From contig JBJXGO010000027.1 in the NCBI GenBank assembly GCA_046160345.1, forward strand, positions 1 through 64,000: a DNA stretch of 64,000 bases, written 5' to 3'. The stretch is from M3007 sp046160345. GTDB taxonomy: Bacteria > Bacteroidota > Bacteroidia > Chitinophagales > Saprospiraceae. The notes under the pieces are model-generated. The model saw nothing but the letters and a program-made list of their open reading frames with translations. It searched no databases and had not been told where the DNA came from. A program made the position numbers and the translations under genes. How positions within the stretch are numbered: position 1 is the first letter of the stretch; each line of letters opens with the position of its first letter. Shown one piece after another: positions 1 through 7,865 of this stretch.

Positions 1-179
1 CCATCGGAATCATTTTAGCACGCGAAAAAAGTGAATTGGTGGTACGATATGCTACAACCAATATAAATGCAAATCTTTTTGTCGCCAAATATCAACTGTA
101 TTTACCAAAAAGGGATGAGTTGGAGCAGAAACTTCGGGCAATTATGGAAGATGATGACATTCTACAACTGCCTGAGTAA
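1..179 (+). CDS. DUF1016 (YhcG-type, PDDEXK superfamily) protein, C-terminal fragment
   Basis: Only the last 58 or so codons are in the window; the gene enters from the left edge and stops at TAA 177-179. The visible residues contain IGIILAREKSELVVRYA and VAKYQLYLPKRDELEQ, the typical C-terminal end of the DUF1016 nuclease-like family: a core strand reading 'IGIIL', a short helix, then 'YQLYLP' near the terminus. The family is known as putative PD-(D/E)xK nucleases common in accessory and defence regions; the biological role is unsettled. The catalytic part lies outside the window, so integrity cannot be judged. A palindromic sequence follows 25 bases downstream. Confidence 0.75.
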   Translation, partial: IGIILAREKSELVVRYATTNINANLFVAKYQLYLPKRDELEQKLRAIMEDDDILQLPE

Positions 180-204
180 CGGTAAGTAAAATAATAAAAT
201 GGTG

Positions 205-265
205 CTAACAAAGAATGTACGAAAATGCTTCCTAAGCGTCGCACATTCGTACATTCAAACGTTAG
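205..265. repeat. attC-like imperfect palindrome behind the DUF1016 gene
   Basis: Outer arms CTAAC (205-209) and GTTAG (261-265) are separated by short unpaired A-rich spacers (AAA, AAAC) from inner 10-bp arms GAATGTACGA (213-222) and TCGTACATTC (247-256). The right outer arm reads GTTAGGT, which fits the GTTRRRY box of integron attC sites; the left arm fits less well and no extrahelical bases are obvious. The position right after a stop codon is where an attC would sit. It could equally be an ordinary terminator-like or REP-like hairpin. Confidence 0.35.
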
Positions 266-299
266 GTACAAGAAAAGAACAAAAAGTCGCACATTCGTA
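238..299. repeat. 14-bp direct repeat in the 180-516 intergenic region
   Basis: GTCGCACATTCGTA occurs at 238-251 and again at 286-299, 48 bp apart. The first copy overlaps the palindrome at 205-265. An 8-bp inverted repeat TAAAGCAT (298-305) / ATGCTTTA (320-327) follows. The rest of the 337-bp gap is AT-rich and holds no convincing gene; its right end carries the promoter of the next gene. Confidence 0.6.
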
Positions 300-464
300 A
301 AGCATGACTTAGTACTTGTATGCTTTACCTGTCGATGAAAACTGCTGGAATCTTGCCCCCCTATTTGACTCAAAAATATAAAATAATTTGTTTTATTTCC
401 TTCTTTGCAAAGATTTATTTGTAAAAAAATCGCGAATGGGGAATTTTTTGCATTAAACATCCTT

Positions 465-472
465 TATATTTG
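465..472 (+). promoter_or_regulatory. -7 promoter box of the SARP-like gene
   Basis: TATATTTG matches the Bacteroidota -7 consensus TAnnTTTG and lies 44 nt before the ATG. A TTTG at 447-450 is 14 nt upstream, shorter than the usual 19-21 spacing, so the -33 element is uncertain. Confidence 0.5.
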
Positions 473-516
473 CAACTGTAAACAACCCAATTTACTAACC
501 CTACCCCCTAAACCTT

Positions 517-1827
517 ATGCCTACCCCAAAAGTATTCTATTGCGGCAGCAATGCCAATCTTTTGCGTACCCTCCGCGTCAGCGGCGGCGGTTCACTTCAG
601 GTAGAACAAATTCCCGAATCATTTTCTTTCCAGGTTTTGGCCAAAATGCCAAATGTGGGGATGCTCGTGCTGCAACACGAACCACCCTCCTCCGATAGTT
701 TCGCTTCCCTTCGCAGTTGGCAGCGCGAAAATCCTGATGTGCCGGTGCTGGTGCTGACCTCTGACTACACCCCTGATACCACCAAATTTCTGATGCGATC
801 CGGTGCGAAAGAAGTGCTGCCTTTGCCGGCGGAAGGCGAAAAGGTGCTGGCCTGCTACGAAGCGTTTTTGCCGGGCTTCAGACAAGCACCCCCTAAATCG
901 GTCAGAGTCCAACCAATAGGCATTAGAGCCAGCAATATGTTGCTTGCAGCGGCTGCCCCGGGCGTTTTGGCTGCGGGGGTGGAGTTTCAGGCCGCCATCC
1001 TTCCAACACAGCCGCAGCCGATGGGCCCGGTCATTGCTCAAAGGGTCGAAAATTTTTACAATGGCCTGGAAGTCAATTACTTTGGTTTGCTGAGCATACG
1101 GCTGAATGGGAAAAATATCGAATTCAACTGGCAAGCAAAAATGTTGTTTGGATATTTGGCCTATCATTCCGGCAAGTCGCTTTCACGTGACCATTTAGCC
1201 CGTGTTTTTTGGCCCCAAAAACAAGAAAACCAACCTGAAAGTGCGCGCCGCAGCCTTAATGTGGAACTCAACCACATTCGAAGAGCCATCCGTCAACAAA
1301 CGGGCATTGAAGACGATCTGATCGTATTCGACAAGAACTGTTACCGCCTCCAGCTTGAGCACCCGATCCTTTCGGATGTTGCCACATTTAAGGCATTGTG
1401 CCAAAAGGTTCAATTGCTTCAACGCGAGGGCAAGCCAGTACCTGCCACGCTTTACCAGGAGGCCATCAAAATGTATGCAAACAATTTTCTTGACGATTGT
1501 CCGGAGGATGCGCTCAATTGGGTGGAAGTAGAGCGCCAGCACCTCGGCGCGATCTTTGAGCAAATGGCTGACTTGTACAGCGCTCAACTTTGTGAGCAGG
1601 GGGCTTATTATCTCGCCACTTCCGTCTGCCAGGATATACTCACCCACGACCAACGCATGGAGGCCATTCACCGCCGTTTGATGTATTGTTATGGCAAATT
1701 GGGAATGGGCAACAAAGTAGAACAGCAATATCGTTTGCTGACCCAAATCATCGAGCGAGAATTCCAGTCCAAACCCTCGGCGGAAACTACCAGGCTCTAC
1801 CAACAGATTAAAAAAGAGTGTGTGTGA
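517..1827 (+). CDS. SARP-like transcriptional regulator with degenerate receiver domain
   Basis: The 436-residue protein has three parts. Residues 1-115 look like a response-regulator receiver fold (VPVLVLTSDY, then SGAKEVLPLP near 97-106), but the phosphoacceptor Asp position reads QHEP and the conserved Lys of the KP motif is missing, so phosphorylation is unlikely. Residues 185-260 are a winged-helix of the OmpR/SARP type (LAYHSGKSLSRDHLARVFWP, SARRSLNVELNHIRRAI). Residues 280-430 are an all-helical bacterial transcriptional activator domain (BTAD). It probably binds DNA as a non-phosphorylated regulator; the target is not visible. No histidine kinase is adjacent. The ATG at 517 follows a -7 box and an AT-rich leader. 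Confidence 0.7.
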   Translation: MPTPKVFYCGSNANLLRTLRVSGGGSLQVEQIPESFSFQVLAKMPNVGMLVLQHEPPSSDSFASLRSWQRENPDVPVLVLTSDYTPDTTKFLMRSGAKEVLPLPAEGEKVLACYEAFLPGFRQAPPKSVRVQPIGIRASNMLLAAAAPGVLAAGVEFQAAILPTQPQPMGPVIAQRVENFYNGLEVNYFGLLSIRLNGKNIEFNWQAKMLFGYLAYHSGKSLSRDHLARVFWPQKQENQPESARRSLNVELNHIRRAIRQQTGIEDDLIVFDKNCYRLQLEHPILSDVATFKALCQKVQLLQREGKPVPATLYQEAIKMYANNFLDDCPEDALNWVEVERQHLGAIFEQMADLYSAQLCEQGAYYLATSVCQDILTHDQRMEAIHRRLMYCYGKLGMGNKVEQQYRLLTQIIEREFQSKPSAETTRLYQQIKKECV

Positions 1828-1903
1828 GTCCGATATCAAAAAGTCCCGTCAGGGTTTGTAAGTTTGCGCCCCAAACTGGAAAGAACATTTAAGACTCAGA
1901 TTT

Positions 1904-3061
1904 ATGGACACAATTGGCATTCTGGGAGCGGGTGCAATGGGCAGCGGAATCGCACAGGTAGCCGCCGCTGCCGGACATAATGTGGTTATCTGCGACAACC
2001 TTATCATCGCACTTACAAAAGCAAGTCGCAATGTGCAGGCCACACTCAAAACCCTGGTGGATAAGGAAAAGATGACGGATGCAGAGTCGTACGCTTTGTT
2101 CAGCCGTGTTAAATTCACGGATCATATGAGTGAATTCCGGGATTGCTCCATTATTATTGAAGCAATTGTGGAAGACATTGAACAAAAGCAAATCGCGTTC
2201 AGAAGCATGGAGGCCATTGTTGACCAGCGCACTATCCTTGCCAGCAATACCTCATCACTTTCAATTTCAGCCATGGGAGCGCCGCTCAAGCACCCTGAAC
2301 GTATTCTTGGAGTACATTTTTTCAACCCGGCACCGCTCATGCGACTGGTGGAAATCATCCCAGGCTTGCAAACCGACCCGGATGTGGTAGAGCGCGGCAA
2401 AAAACTCATAGATGGCTGGGGGAAGACCACCGTTGTTGCCAAGGACACACCAGGTTTTATCGTCAACCGCGTGGCCAGACCTTATTATGGAGAAGCCCTG
2501 CGGATTTTTGACGAGGGCATCGCCGATGAAGCGACCATTGACTGGGCAATGCGCGAGTTGTCCGGATTTCGCATGGGCCCATTTGAATTGATGGATTTTA
2601 TTGGCAACGACATCAACTATGCTGTAACGGAGGTTGTGTTTTCCAACTTCTTTTTTGACCCTCGGTACAAGCCGTCTTTTACGCAAAAGCGACTTGTAGA
2701 AGCGCACTATTTTGGCAGAAAGACTGGCCGCGGTTTCTACGACTACCGGGCAGGAGCAACTATGCCTGAGCCTGTCAAGGATGAAGCGCTGGGCCGCGAG
2801 ATCGCCACCAGAATATTGGCGATGCTTATCAACGAAGCCGCCGATGCTTTGTACCTTCGTGTAGCCAGCCGGGAGGACATTGAACTTGCCATGACACAAG
2901 GGGTTAACTATCCAAAAGGACTCCTGTCCTGGGCCGATGAAATAGGCATTCAAAACGTGGTCGAAAAACTGGATTCACTTTATGTAGAATACCTCGAAGA
3001 TCGCTATCGTTGCAGTCCACTGCTTCGAAAAATGAGCCGCGATGGCCGCCGTTTTTTTTAA
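1904..3061 (+). CDS. paaH: 3-hydroxyacyl-CoA dehydrogenase (PaaH/3-hydroxybutyryl-CoA dehydrogenase type)
   Basis: NAD-dependent oxidation of 3-hydroxyacyl-CoA to 3-oxoacyl-CoA, in fatty acid or phenylacetate breakdown. The dinucleotide-binding GAGAMG is at residues 8-13, the EAIVED segment at 86-91, Ser117 in the NTSSL motif, and the catalytic His138 in GVHFFNPAP. A first C-terminal 3HCDH domain spans about 185-280 and a second, half-size copy about 290-385 (LINEAADALYL..., MTQGVNYPKG). The 385-residue length with duplicated C domain fits the PaaH group better than the shorter Hbd group. No other paa genes adjoin it; a PaaI-like thioesterase is 51 kb away. The gene symbol is provisional. Confidence 0.85.
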   Translation: MDTIGILGAGAMGSGIAQVAAAAGHNVVICDNLIIALTKASRNVQATLKTLVDKEKMTDAESYALFSRVKFTDHMSEFRDCSIIIEAIVEDIEQKQIAFRSMEAIVDQRTILASNTSSLSISAMGAPLKHPERILGVHFFNPAPLMRLVEIIPGLQTDPDVVERGKKLIDGWGKTTVVAKDTPGFIVNRVARPYYGEALRIFDEGIADEATIDWAMRELSGFRMGPFELMDFIGNDINYAVTEVVFSNFFFDPRYKPSFTQKRLVEAHYFGRKTGRGFYDYRAGATMPEPVKDEALGREIATRILAMLINEAADALYLRVASREDIELAMTQGVNYPKGLLSWADEIGIQNVVEKLDSLYVEYLEDRYRCSPLLRKMSRDGRRFF

Positions 3062-3103
3062 GAACCACCTCGACCATATTTATCTAATTGACCACATTCA
3101 AAG

Positions 3104-3505
3104 ATGGCTTCCATATTCACTCGAATCGTAACTGGCGAAATTCCTTGCCACAAAATAGCTGAAACAGAAGATTATCTCTCCTTTCTGGACGTGCGCCCTC
3201 AAACGTATGGCCACACGCTCTGCATCACGAAAAAAGAGATCGACTACGTTTTTGATGTAGAAGATGAACTTTACGCTGGACTGTGGCTTTTTGCCAAACG
3301 CGTGGCCAAGGCGGTAAAAAAGGTGGTTCCCTGCAAGCGCGTATGCGTGGTGGTCATCGGCGACGAAGTGCCCCATACTCATGTCCATTTGCTTCCATTC
3401 AATAGTATGGAGGATGTGAAATTCATCGGCAAAGCCAAAGTGCAGCTCTCGCCGGAAGAAATGCAGATCCTGGCTGCAAAAATTGCCGCGGAAGTGGCTG
3501 AATAA
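3104..3505 (+). CDS. HIT family nucleotide-binding hydrolase
   Basis: A 133-residue histidine-triad protein. The signature H91-T-H93-V-H95-LLP is complete, with the upstream segment RIVTGEIPCHKIAETEDYLSFLD typical of the HINT/bacterial HIT branch that hydrolyses purine nucleotide phosphoramidates. It is cytosolic, without a signal sequence. It starts 42 nt after the 3-hydroxyacyl-CoA dehydrogenase gene in the same direction and may be cotranscribed. The physiological substrate of this branch is poorly known. Confidence 0.9.
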   Translation: MASIFTRIVTGEIPCHKIAETEDYLSFLDVRPQTYGHTLCITKKEIDYVFDVEDELYAGLWLFAKRVAKAVKKVVPCKRVCVVVIGDEVPHTHVHLLPFNSMEDVKFIGKAKVQLSPEEMQILAAKIAAEVAE

Positions 3506-3517
3506 AACAGGTCGTTA

Positions 3518-4786
3518 CTATCGCAAGGCCTCCCGATACTTCAGCAGTTCAGGCTTCCCTTCCCTTTTTCTATTGCGCTCAAAATCGAGCGCGGCCCTGC
3601 CCAGTTTAGCCATAAATGGCAGGCCCACCGTTTCGTATTCATAGTGGTCGTCATTGAAGATTCCATTGGCATTACATAGCAGGGTAACTGCAAGGATAAA
3701 CTCCACCCCGTGCTCAAAATCAACGATATAGGCCACGTCGGTCATGGTGCCGTAGGCTTGTCCTATTTTATTGAAAACACGAACGGAGCCGGCTTGCGGG
3801 CTTTTTGTGTCGCCAAAAAGCAGAAATTTCGCATAGCCATCGTAGTAGCTTGAATCGTATTTTGGGTAGTTGCACTCGCGGGGAAAAATACCCATGTAGT
3901 GCCATAAAAATTGATGATCCTCCGCGCTCAGATCAAATCGGTTCTGTGCTGGCACAGTTTCCGGAAAGATAACAGCGCGAAGCATTTTTTCCATATCGGT
4001 AAGGGAAAACCAGTTTTTTTTGGAAAAATCGAAGGGCTGGTAAACAAGGCTGTCTGCATTATTGATGTAGCCCTTGCCTTTTAGGGTTGAATGTTGTGGA
4101 TTGAACCATGTGTTCGGGTCAAATTTTTCGGCTTCATGATAGTCTTTTGTTCCAGGCTGAAAAAAAGTGATGGGACTTGCATATCGATTGTCGCGACCTG
4201 GATAGTTAAATCGGTGCATGATCCCCGTGCGTCCGTAACCTTTGGCTTTCAAGCTGTTGTTGATGTATTCACGCCCCAAAAACTCAAAGCAATGATTGTA
4301 GGCAAGGTTGTCGCTAACCGTAAAGATTTGCCGAATATCATGGGCGATGCAGGGTTTTTTTTGCGGGGCATTCAGGTCTGTTTCGTAAGCTTGTTGCCAG
4401 GCACGGAGCGAATCCAGACGATAAGGCGTATCTTTAGTGAGCTGCAAGGAGTGCTCGCGCTGGAGCAGGTTTATTTTTTCCAATGAAAGCAGGGCAAGAG
4501 GCATTTTGACCATGCTTGCAGGATAGAAATAACGCGTGGAGTCCACATTATGCCAGTAGGATCGGAAGCTGGGGCGGCTTTGAGGGTCGCGGTCGATCTG
4601 CGTGTAGATTATTTGAATTTCGTACTGGTCTTTGTTTTTCAATACTGCATTGCCAAGGGAGTCTTGTTTGAGCAGTGAAAGAATTTTTTGCAGTGGTTCA
4701 GCATCGCTTGATACCCTTTTTGATGGAGAACAAGCAAAACCGAACAACACAGCTGCCGACACCGAAAGGATGAACCATATTTTCAT
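3518..4786 (-). CDS. class A beta-lactamase-related serine hydrolase lipoprotein
   Basis: The 422-residue product starts with a signal peptide ending in FGFAC, so Cys19 is probably lipidated. The serine hydrolase motifs are present: S91-M-V-K94 (SxxK), S158-D-N160 (SDN) and K340-I-G342 (KTG equivalent). The fold matches the beta-lactamase2 family. The class A Glu166 region is not obvious, so beta-lactamase activity is not claimed; a role in peptidoglycan or an unknown ester/amide hydrolysis is as likely. The ATG at 4786 was chosen over an upstream one at 4819 because it places the signal peptide at the N-terminus. It converges on the HIT gene. A possible -7 box TAATCTTG (one mismatch) lies upstream. 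Confidence 0.75.
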   Translation of the reverse strand: MKIWFILSVSAAVLFGFACSPSKRVSSDAEPLQKILSLLKQDSLGNAVLKNKDQYEIQIIYTQIDRDPQSRPSFRSYWHNVDSTRYFYPASMVKMPLALLSLEKINLLQREHSLQLTKDTPYRLDSLRAWQQAYETDLNAPQKKPCIAHDIRQIFTVSDNLAYNHCFEFLGREYINNSLKAKGYGRTGIMHRFNYPGRDNRYASPITFFQPGTKDYHEAEKFDPNTWFNPQHSTLKGKGYINNADSLVYQPFDFSKKNWFSLTDMEKMLRAVIFPETVPAQNRFDLSAEDHQFLWHYMGIFPRECNYPKYDSSYYDGYAKFLLFGDTKSPQAGSVRVFNKIGQAYGTMTDVAYIVDFEHGVEFILAVTLLCNANGIFNDDHYEYETVGLPFMAKLGRAALDFERNRKREGKPELLKYREALR

Positions 4787-4872
4787 GCGGAAATAAAATT
4801 GCGAACGCAAGATTACCAAATCTTGTTCTTTTGCAAGTCAATACTGCGTCACCCCCTTAATCAATCCAGGAT

Positions 4873-5283
4873 ATGAACAAAATCCGTATAGACAAATGGC
4901 TCTGGAGCATCCGAATTTTTAAGAGCAGAACCCTGGCTACCGATGCCTGCAAAGGGGGGAAAGTAAAAGTGGCAGGCGTATCAGTCAAGCCTTCTTTTCT
5001 GATCTCAGAAGGCCAACTGGTGGTGGTAAAAAAGAATGGTTTTAACTTCGAATTTCGCGTTAAAACACTGATAGAAAAACGGGTAGGCGCAGCTATAGCC
5101 GTCAGCTGCTACGAAGACGTAACACCTGAATCAGAAAAAATAAAGTACGCTGAGTGGTTTTTAAACGCCTCGCCAAGTAGCGAAAAACGCGAGCGCGGCA
5201 CCGGCCGTCCTACGAAAAAGGAACGCCGGGACATTGATACCATCAAAGAAGGTGATGCATTTGATTGGGATGATGATGATTGA
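4873..5283 (+). CDS. S4-domain RNA-binding protein (Hsp15/HslR-like)
   Basis: The 136-residue protein begins directly with an S4 RNA-binding domain (RIDKWLWSIRIFKSRTLAT, then KGGKVKVAGVSVKPS), residues about 3-60, followed by a basic segment (GTGRPTKKERRDIDTI) and an acidic tail DAFDWDDDD. This is the architecture of Hsp15, which in E. coli binds stalled 50S subunits carrying nascent peptidyl-tRNA. The acidic C-terminus is a lineage feature. It is divergent from the serine hydrolase gene, and the two promoters share about 85 bp. Confidence 0.85.
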   Translation: MNKIRIDKWLWSIRIFKSRTLATDACKGGKVKVAGVSVKPSFLISEGQLVVVKKNGFNFEFRVKTLIEKRVGAAIAVSCYEDVTPESEKIKYAEWFLNASPSSEKRERGTGRPTKKERRDIDTIKEGDAFDWDDDD

Positions 5284-5294
5284 CAGTCAACCAG

Positions 5295-5609
5295 TTACGC
5301 CAACCCAAATATCTTGGCATACTTCATCATCTCTCCAAGATTGGTGATTTTTAATTTGCCGGTAAAAAAGGCCATCTGTGCATTCAATTCGCCAGAAAGT
5401 ATCTTGGAAAGGGTTTCGGCACTGGCGGTTACTTTGCAAGTTGCTTCGCCTGTTAATCCTTCGGAGACTTCGAATTTGCCATTGTCGAGTTTTACGGTGT
5501 ACTGACCGGAATCGGCCACATCGAAATGAAATAAGGTGCTGAGGCCTTCTACAACTTCTGGAGCAACCTTTTCGGGAATGGAAAAGAGGAATTGTTTTAC
5601 GTCTATCAT
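5295..5609 (-). CDS. SCP2 sterol-binding domain protein
   Basis: A 104-residue stand-alone SCP2 domain. The strands VADSGQYTVKLDNGKFEV, GEATCKVTASAETLSKILSGEL and the terminal AFFTGKLKITNLGEMMKYAKIFG are characteristic: the last helix closes the lipid-binding tunnel. It probably binds acyl chains or other hydrophobic ligands in the cytosol; no catalytic residues are expected. It converges on the S4-domain gene with an 11-nt gap. Confidence 0.9.
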   Translation of the reverse strand: MIDVKQFLFSIPEKVAPEVVEGLSTLFHFDVADSGQYTVKLDNGKFEVSEGLTGEATCKVTASAETLSKILSGELNAQMAFFTGKLKITNLGEMMKYAKIFGLA

Positions 5610-5715
5610 AAGTGGGTGTTGTGATTGATCTATTGTGAGGTGTGTGCAAAAAATTTAGCTTCTGAATACAGTGATTCTGCTGAATTTCGCCCAAAGGTAA
5701 AAACACCCTGGCAAT

Positions 5716-6657
5716 ATGATTCAGCAAATCCGTCACCGCAAACCGATTTTTGCAAACCTGCTACCCTCAACCACTTTAGTTATGCTTACCGCACTCACTT
5801 TTCTCGCCTGTAAAATTACGGAAACGCGCCCTGTTGCGGTTCCGAAAGGATTTGATTGGCAGGGCCATCGTGGCTGCCGGGGGCTGATGCCTGAAAACTC
5901 CATACCTGCCTTTTTAAAGGCACTGGAATTTCCGGAAGTGGTAACGCTGGAGCTAGACCTGGCTGTGTCTAAAGACAATCAATTGATCGTCAGCCATGAA
6001 CCATGGTTCAACCCGGATATTTGTCAACGACTCAATGGCGATTCTTTGTCCAAAACGGAGGGAGAAAAATTGCTGATCTATCAAATGAAAGTTTATGAGA
6101 TCCGTGGTTTGGATTGTGGAAGCAAGGTTTATCCTCGCTTTCCAGCTCAGCACAAAATGAAAACCTACAAGCCCACACTCCGTGAGGTAGTAGAGGCCGC
6201 ACGGGCAGTCTGCCCCAATATCCGATGGAATATTGAAATAAAAAGTCGGCCTGAATGGGACGGCGTTCGCCACCCGCCCGTGGAGGAATTTGTGCAGCTG
6301 GTGGTGCATGAAATCCGTATGCTTGGTCTTGATAAAATCGCTACGGTGCAATCGTTTGATGTTCGGGCCTTGATGGCCTTGCATCGTCAGGCTCCCGATT
6401 TGCAGCTGGCATTTTTAATCGAAAACGCCAACAGTTTTGAGTCCAATATGGCGCGTTTAGATTTTGCGCCTGCCATTTACAGTCCGTATTACTTGCTGGT
6501 TAACAAGGAATTGGTGAAGCAATGCCATAATAAGAACCTGAAACTCGTTCCCTGGACGGTAAACGATGTAAAATCCATGCGAAGACTGCTGCGCCTTGGG
6601 GTGGACGGCATCATTACGGACTATCCTGATAAGATCGGGGAGGTTTCAAAGCAATAA
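5716..6657 (+). CDS. glycerophosphodiester phosphodiesterase lipoprotein
   Basis: GDPD-family enzyme that cleaves glycerophosphodiesters to sn-glycerol 3-phosphate and an alcohol. Catalytic and metal-binding residues are visible: H51-R52 in QGHRGCRGLMPENS, E79 and D81 in LELDLAV, H94 in VSHEPW, and the late WTVND and GVDGIITDYPD segments. The N-terminus has a basic n-region, a hydrophobic stretch and a Cys at 32 (TFLAC), so export and lipidation are likely. An alternative ATG at 5782 would leave a shorter signal peptide. It stands alone and converges on the hydroxylase gene. Confidence 0.88.
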   Translation: MIQQIRHRKPIFANLLPSTTLVMLTALTFLACKITETRPVAVPKGFDWQGHRGCRGLMPENSIPAFLKALEFPEVVTLELDLAVSKDNQLIVSHEPWFNPDICQRLNGDSLSKTEGEKLLIYQMKVYEIRGLDCGSKVYPRFPAQHKMKTYKPTLREVVEAARAVCPNIRWNIEIKSRPEWDGVRHPPVEEFVQLVVHEIRMLGLDKIATVQSFDVRALMALHRQAPDLQLAFLIENANSFESNMARLDFAPAIYSPYYLLVNKELVKQCHNKNLKLVPWTVNDVKSMRRLLRLGVDGIITDYPDKIGEVSKQ

Positions 6658-6674
6658 TTGCGAAAATGAGGGAT

Positions 6675-7799
6675 TCAAAACCCTCCCGAAGCAAGCCCTA
6701 CCACTACTGCCACCACCCATCTACCCAATTCCGACCACCAGGCCCATTTCCGGCCTTCCAACAGCCCGCCCAAACTCCCGGTCGTCCAGATGATCCAGGC
6801 CGTTAGTACGAGGTTTTGGGTGGTCATACCTGGGCTGTCTCCAGCCGTTTTGAGGAATAAAAACGTGACCACCAGCAGGATGACAAATTGAACCAACACG
6901 TAGCTTGCAATTCGGGGCGAGATGCCGGTTTCATACTTGTGGAAAGTATTGGCCGATACGGGTTTGGCCTCCACAGATCCGCCCAGTGATGCAGGCAACC
7001 AGCCTGGTTTCTGAAAAAGCATCCGAAACCGGTCCATCCAGGAGCCCGACTGCGCGAGCCGCTGCCCCAGCCAGGCATAATAGTCCACTTGGGCCCAGAT
7101 CGGGTTCCAACTTTCCAAGGGCACCGTTACCCCGTAAACCGGCTCTTCTTCCTCTGCCTGAAAAGTGCCGAACCAGCGGTCAAAAACAATCAAAGTGCCC
7201 CCATGGTTACGGTCGAGATATTTCGGATTTATACCATGATGGACCCGATGGTGCGAGGGTGTGTTGAAAATATACTCAAACGCAGGGTGTAATTTGCCGA
7301 TCGTGCGGGTGTGTATCCAGAATTGATATAAGGTCTGGAAGGTGGCCATCACGAGGAACGAAGCGGGGCTAAAACCCGCAAAAGCCAATGGCAGGTAAAA
7401 GAAATTGCTCGCAAAGGCCTGTATGGCCGACTGCCGCAGGGCAACGCTCAGGTTATATTCCTCGCTCTGATGATGCACAATGTGCGTTCCCCACAAAACA
7501 CTGATCTCGTGGGTGCTCCGATGAAACCAATAATAGAAAAAATCTACCCCGATAAATACCAGCACAAAAGACCACCATGTCTCCGGGATCGTCCACAAAC
7601 GGTGTTCATAAAACCAAACATAGCCCGCAAACAAAATGGTCTTGAACAAAACCCCGGTCACCTGTTGCTGGATTCCACAACTTAGATTTGTCACTGCATC
7701 GGGGAGCGAATACAGTTTTGTATGCCGAAGCCGGGCTATGAGCAGTTCCACCCCGATGAGCAAGAAAAAAACGGGTATGGCAAAGAGCATGATTCGCAT
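6675..7799 (-). CDS. sterol desaturase/fatty acid hydroxylase family membrane protein
   Basis: A 374-residue integral membrane di-iron protein. The histidine clusters are HRSTH (93-97), HIVHH (106-110), H163 and HHRVHH (183-188), with NHGG at about 198, as expected for the fatty acid hydroxylase superfamily. Hydrophobic segments occur at about 3-22, 50-65 and 75-92, with further ones at the C-terminus (about 300-374), which make it longer than minimal family members. The substrate (sterol, fatty acyl or ether lipid) cannot be assigned. It follows the radical SAM gene by 66 nt on the same strand. Confidence 0.85.
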   Translation of the reverse strand: MRIMLFAIPVFFLLIGVELLIARLRHTKLYSLPDAVTNLSCGIQQQVTGVLFKTILFAGYVWFYEHRLWTIPETWWSFVLVFIGVDFFYYWFHRSTHEISVLWGTHIVHHQSEEYNLSVALRQSAIQAFASNFFYLPLAFAGFSPASFLVMATFQTLYQFWIHTRTIGKLHPAFEYIFNTPSHHRVHHGINPKYLDRNHGGTLIVFDRWFGTFQAEEEEPVYGVTVPLESWNPIWAQVDYYAWLGQRLAQSGSWMDRFRMLFQKPGWLPASLGGSVEAKPVSANTFHKYETGISPRIASYVLVQFVILLVVTFLFLKTAGDSPGMTTQNLVLTAWIIWTTGSLGGLLEGRKWAWWSELGRWVVAVVVGLASGGF

Positions 7800-7865
7800 A
7801 AGGGTCGAGCGAAAATTTTTGCTTAGGAATCAATTATACACTTCAAATTAAAGTTGTTTGATCTC

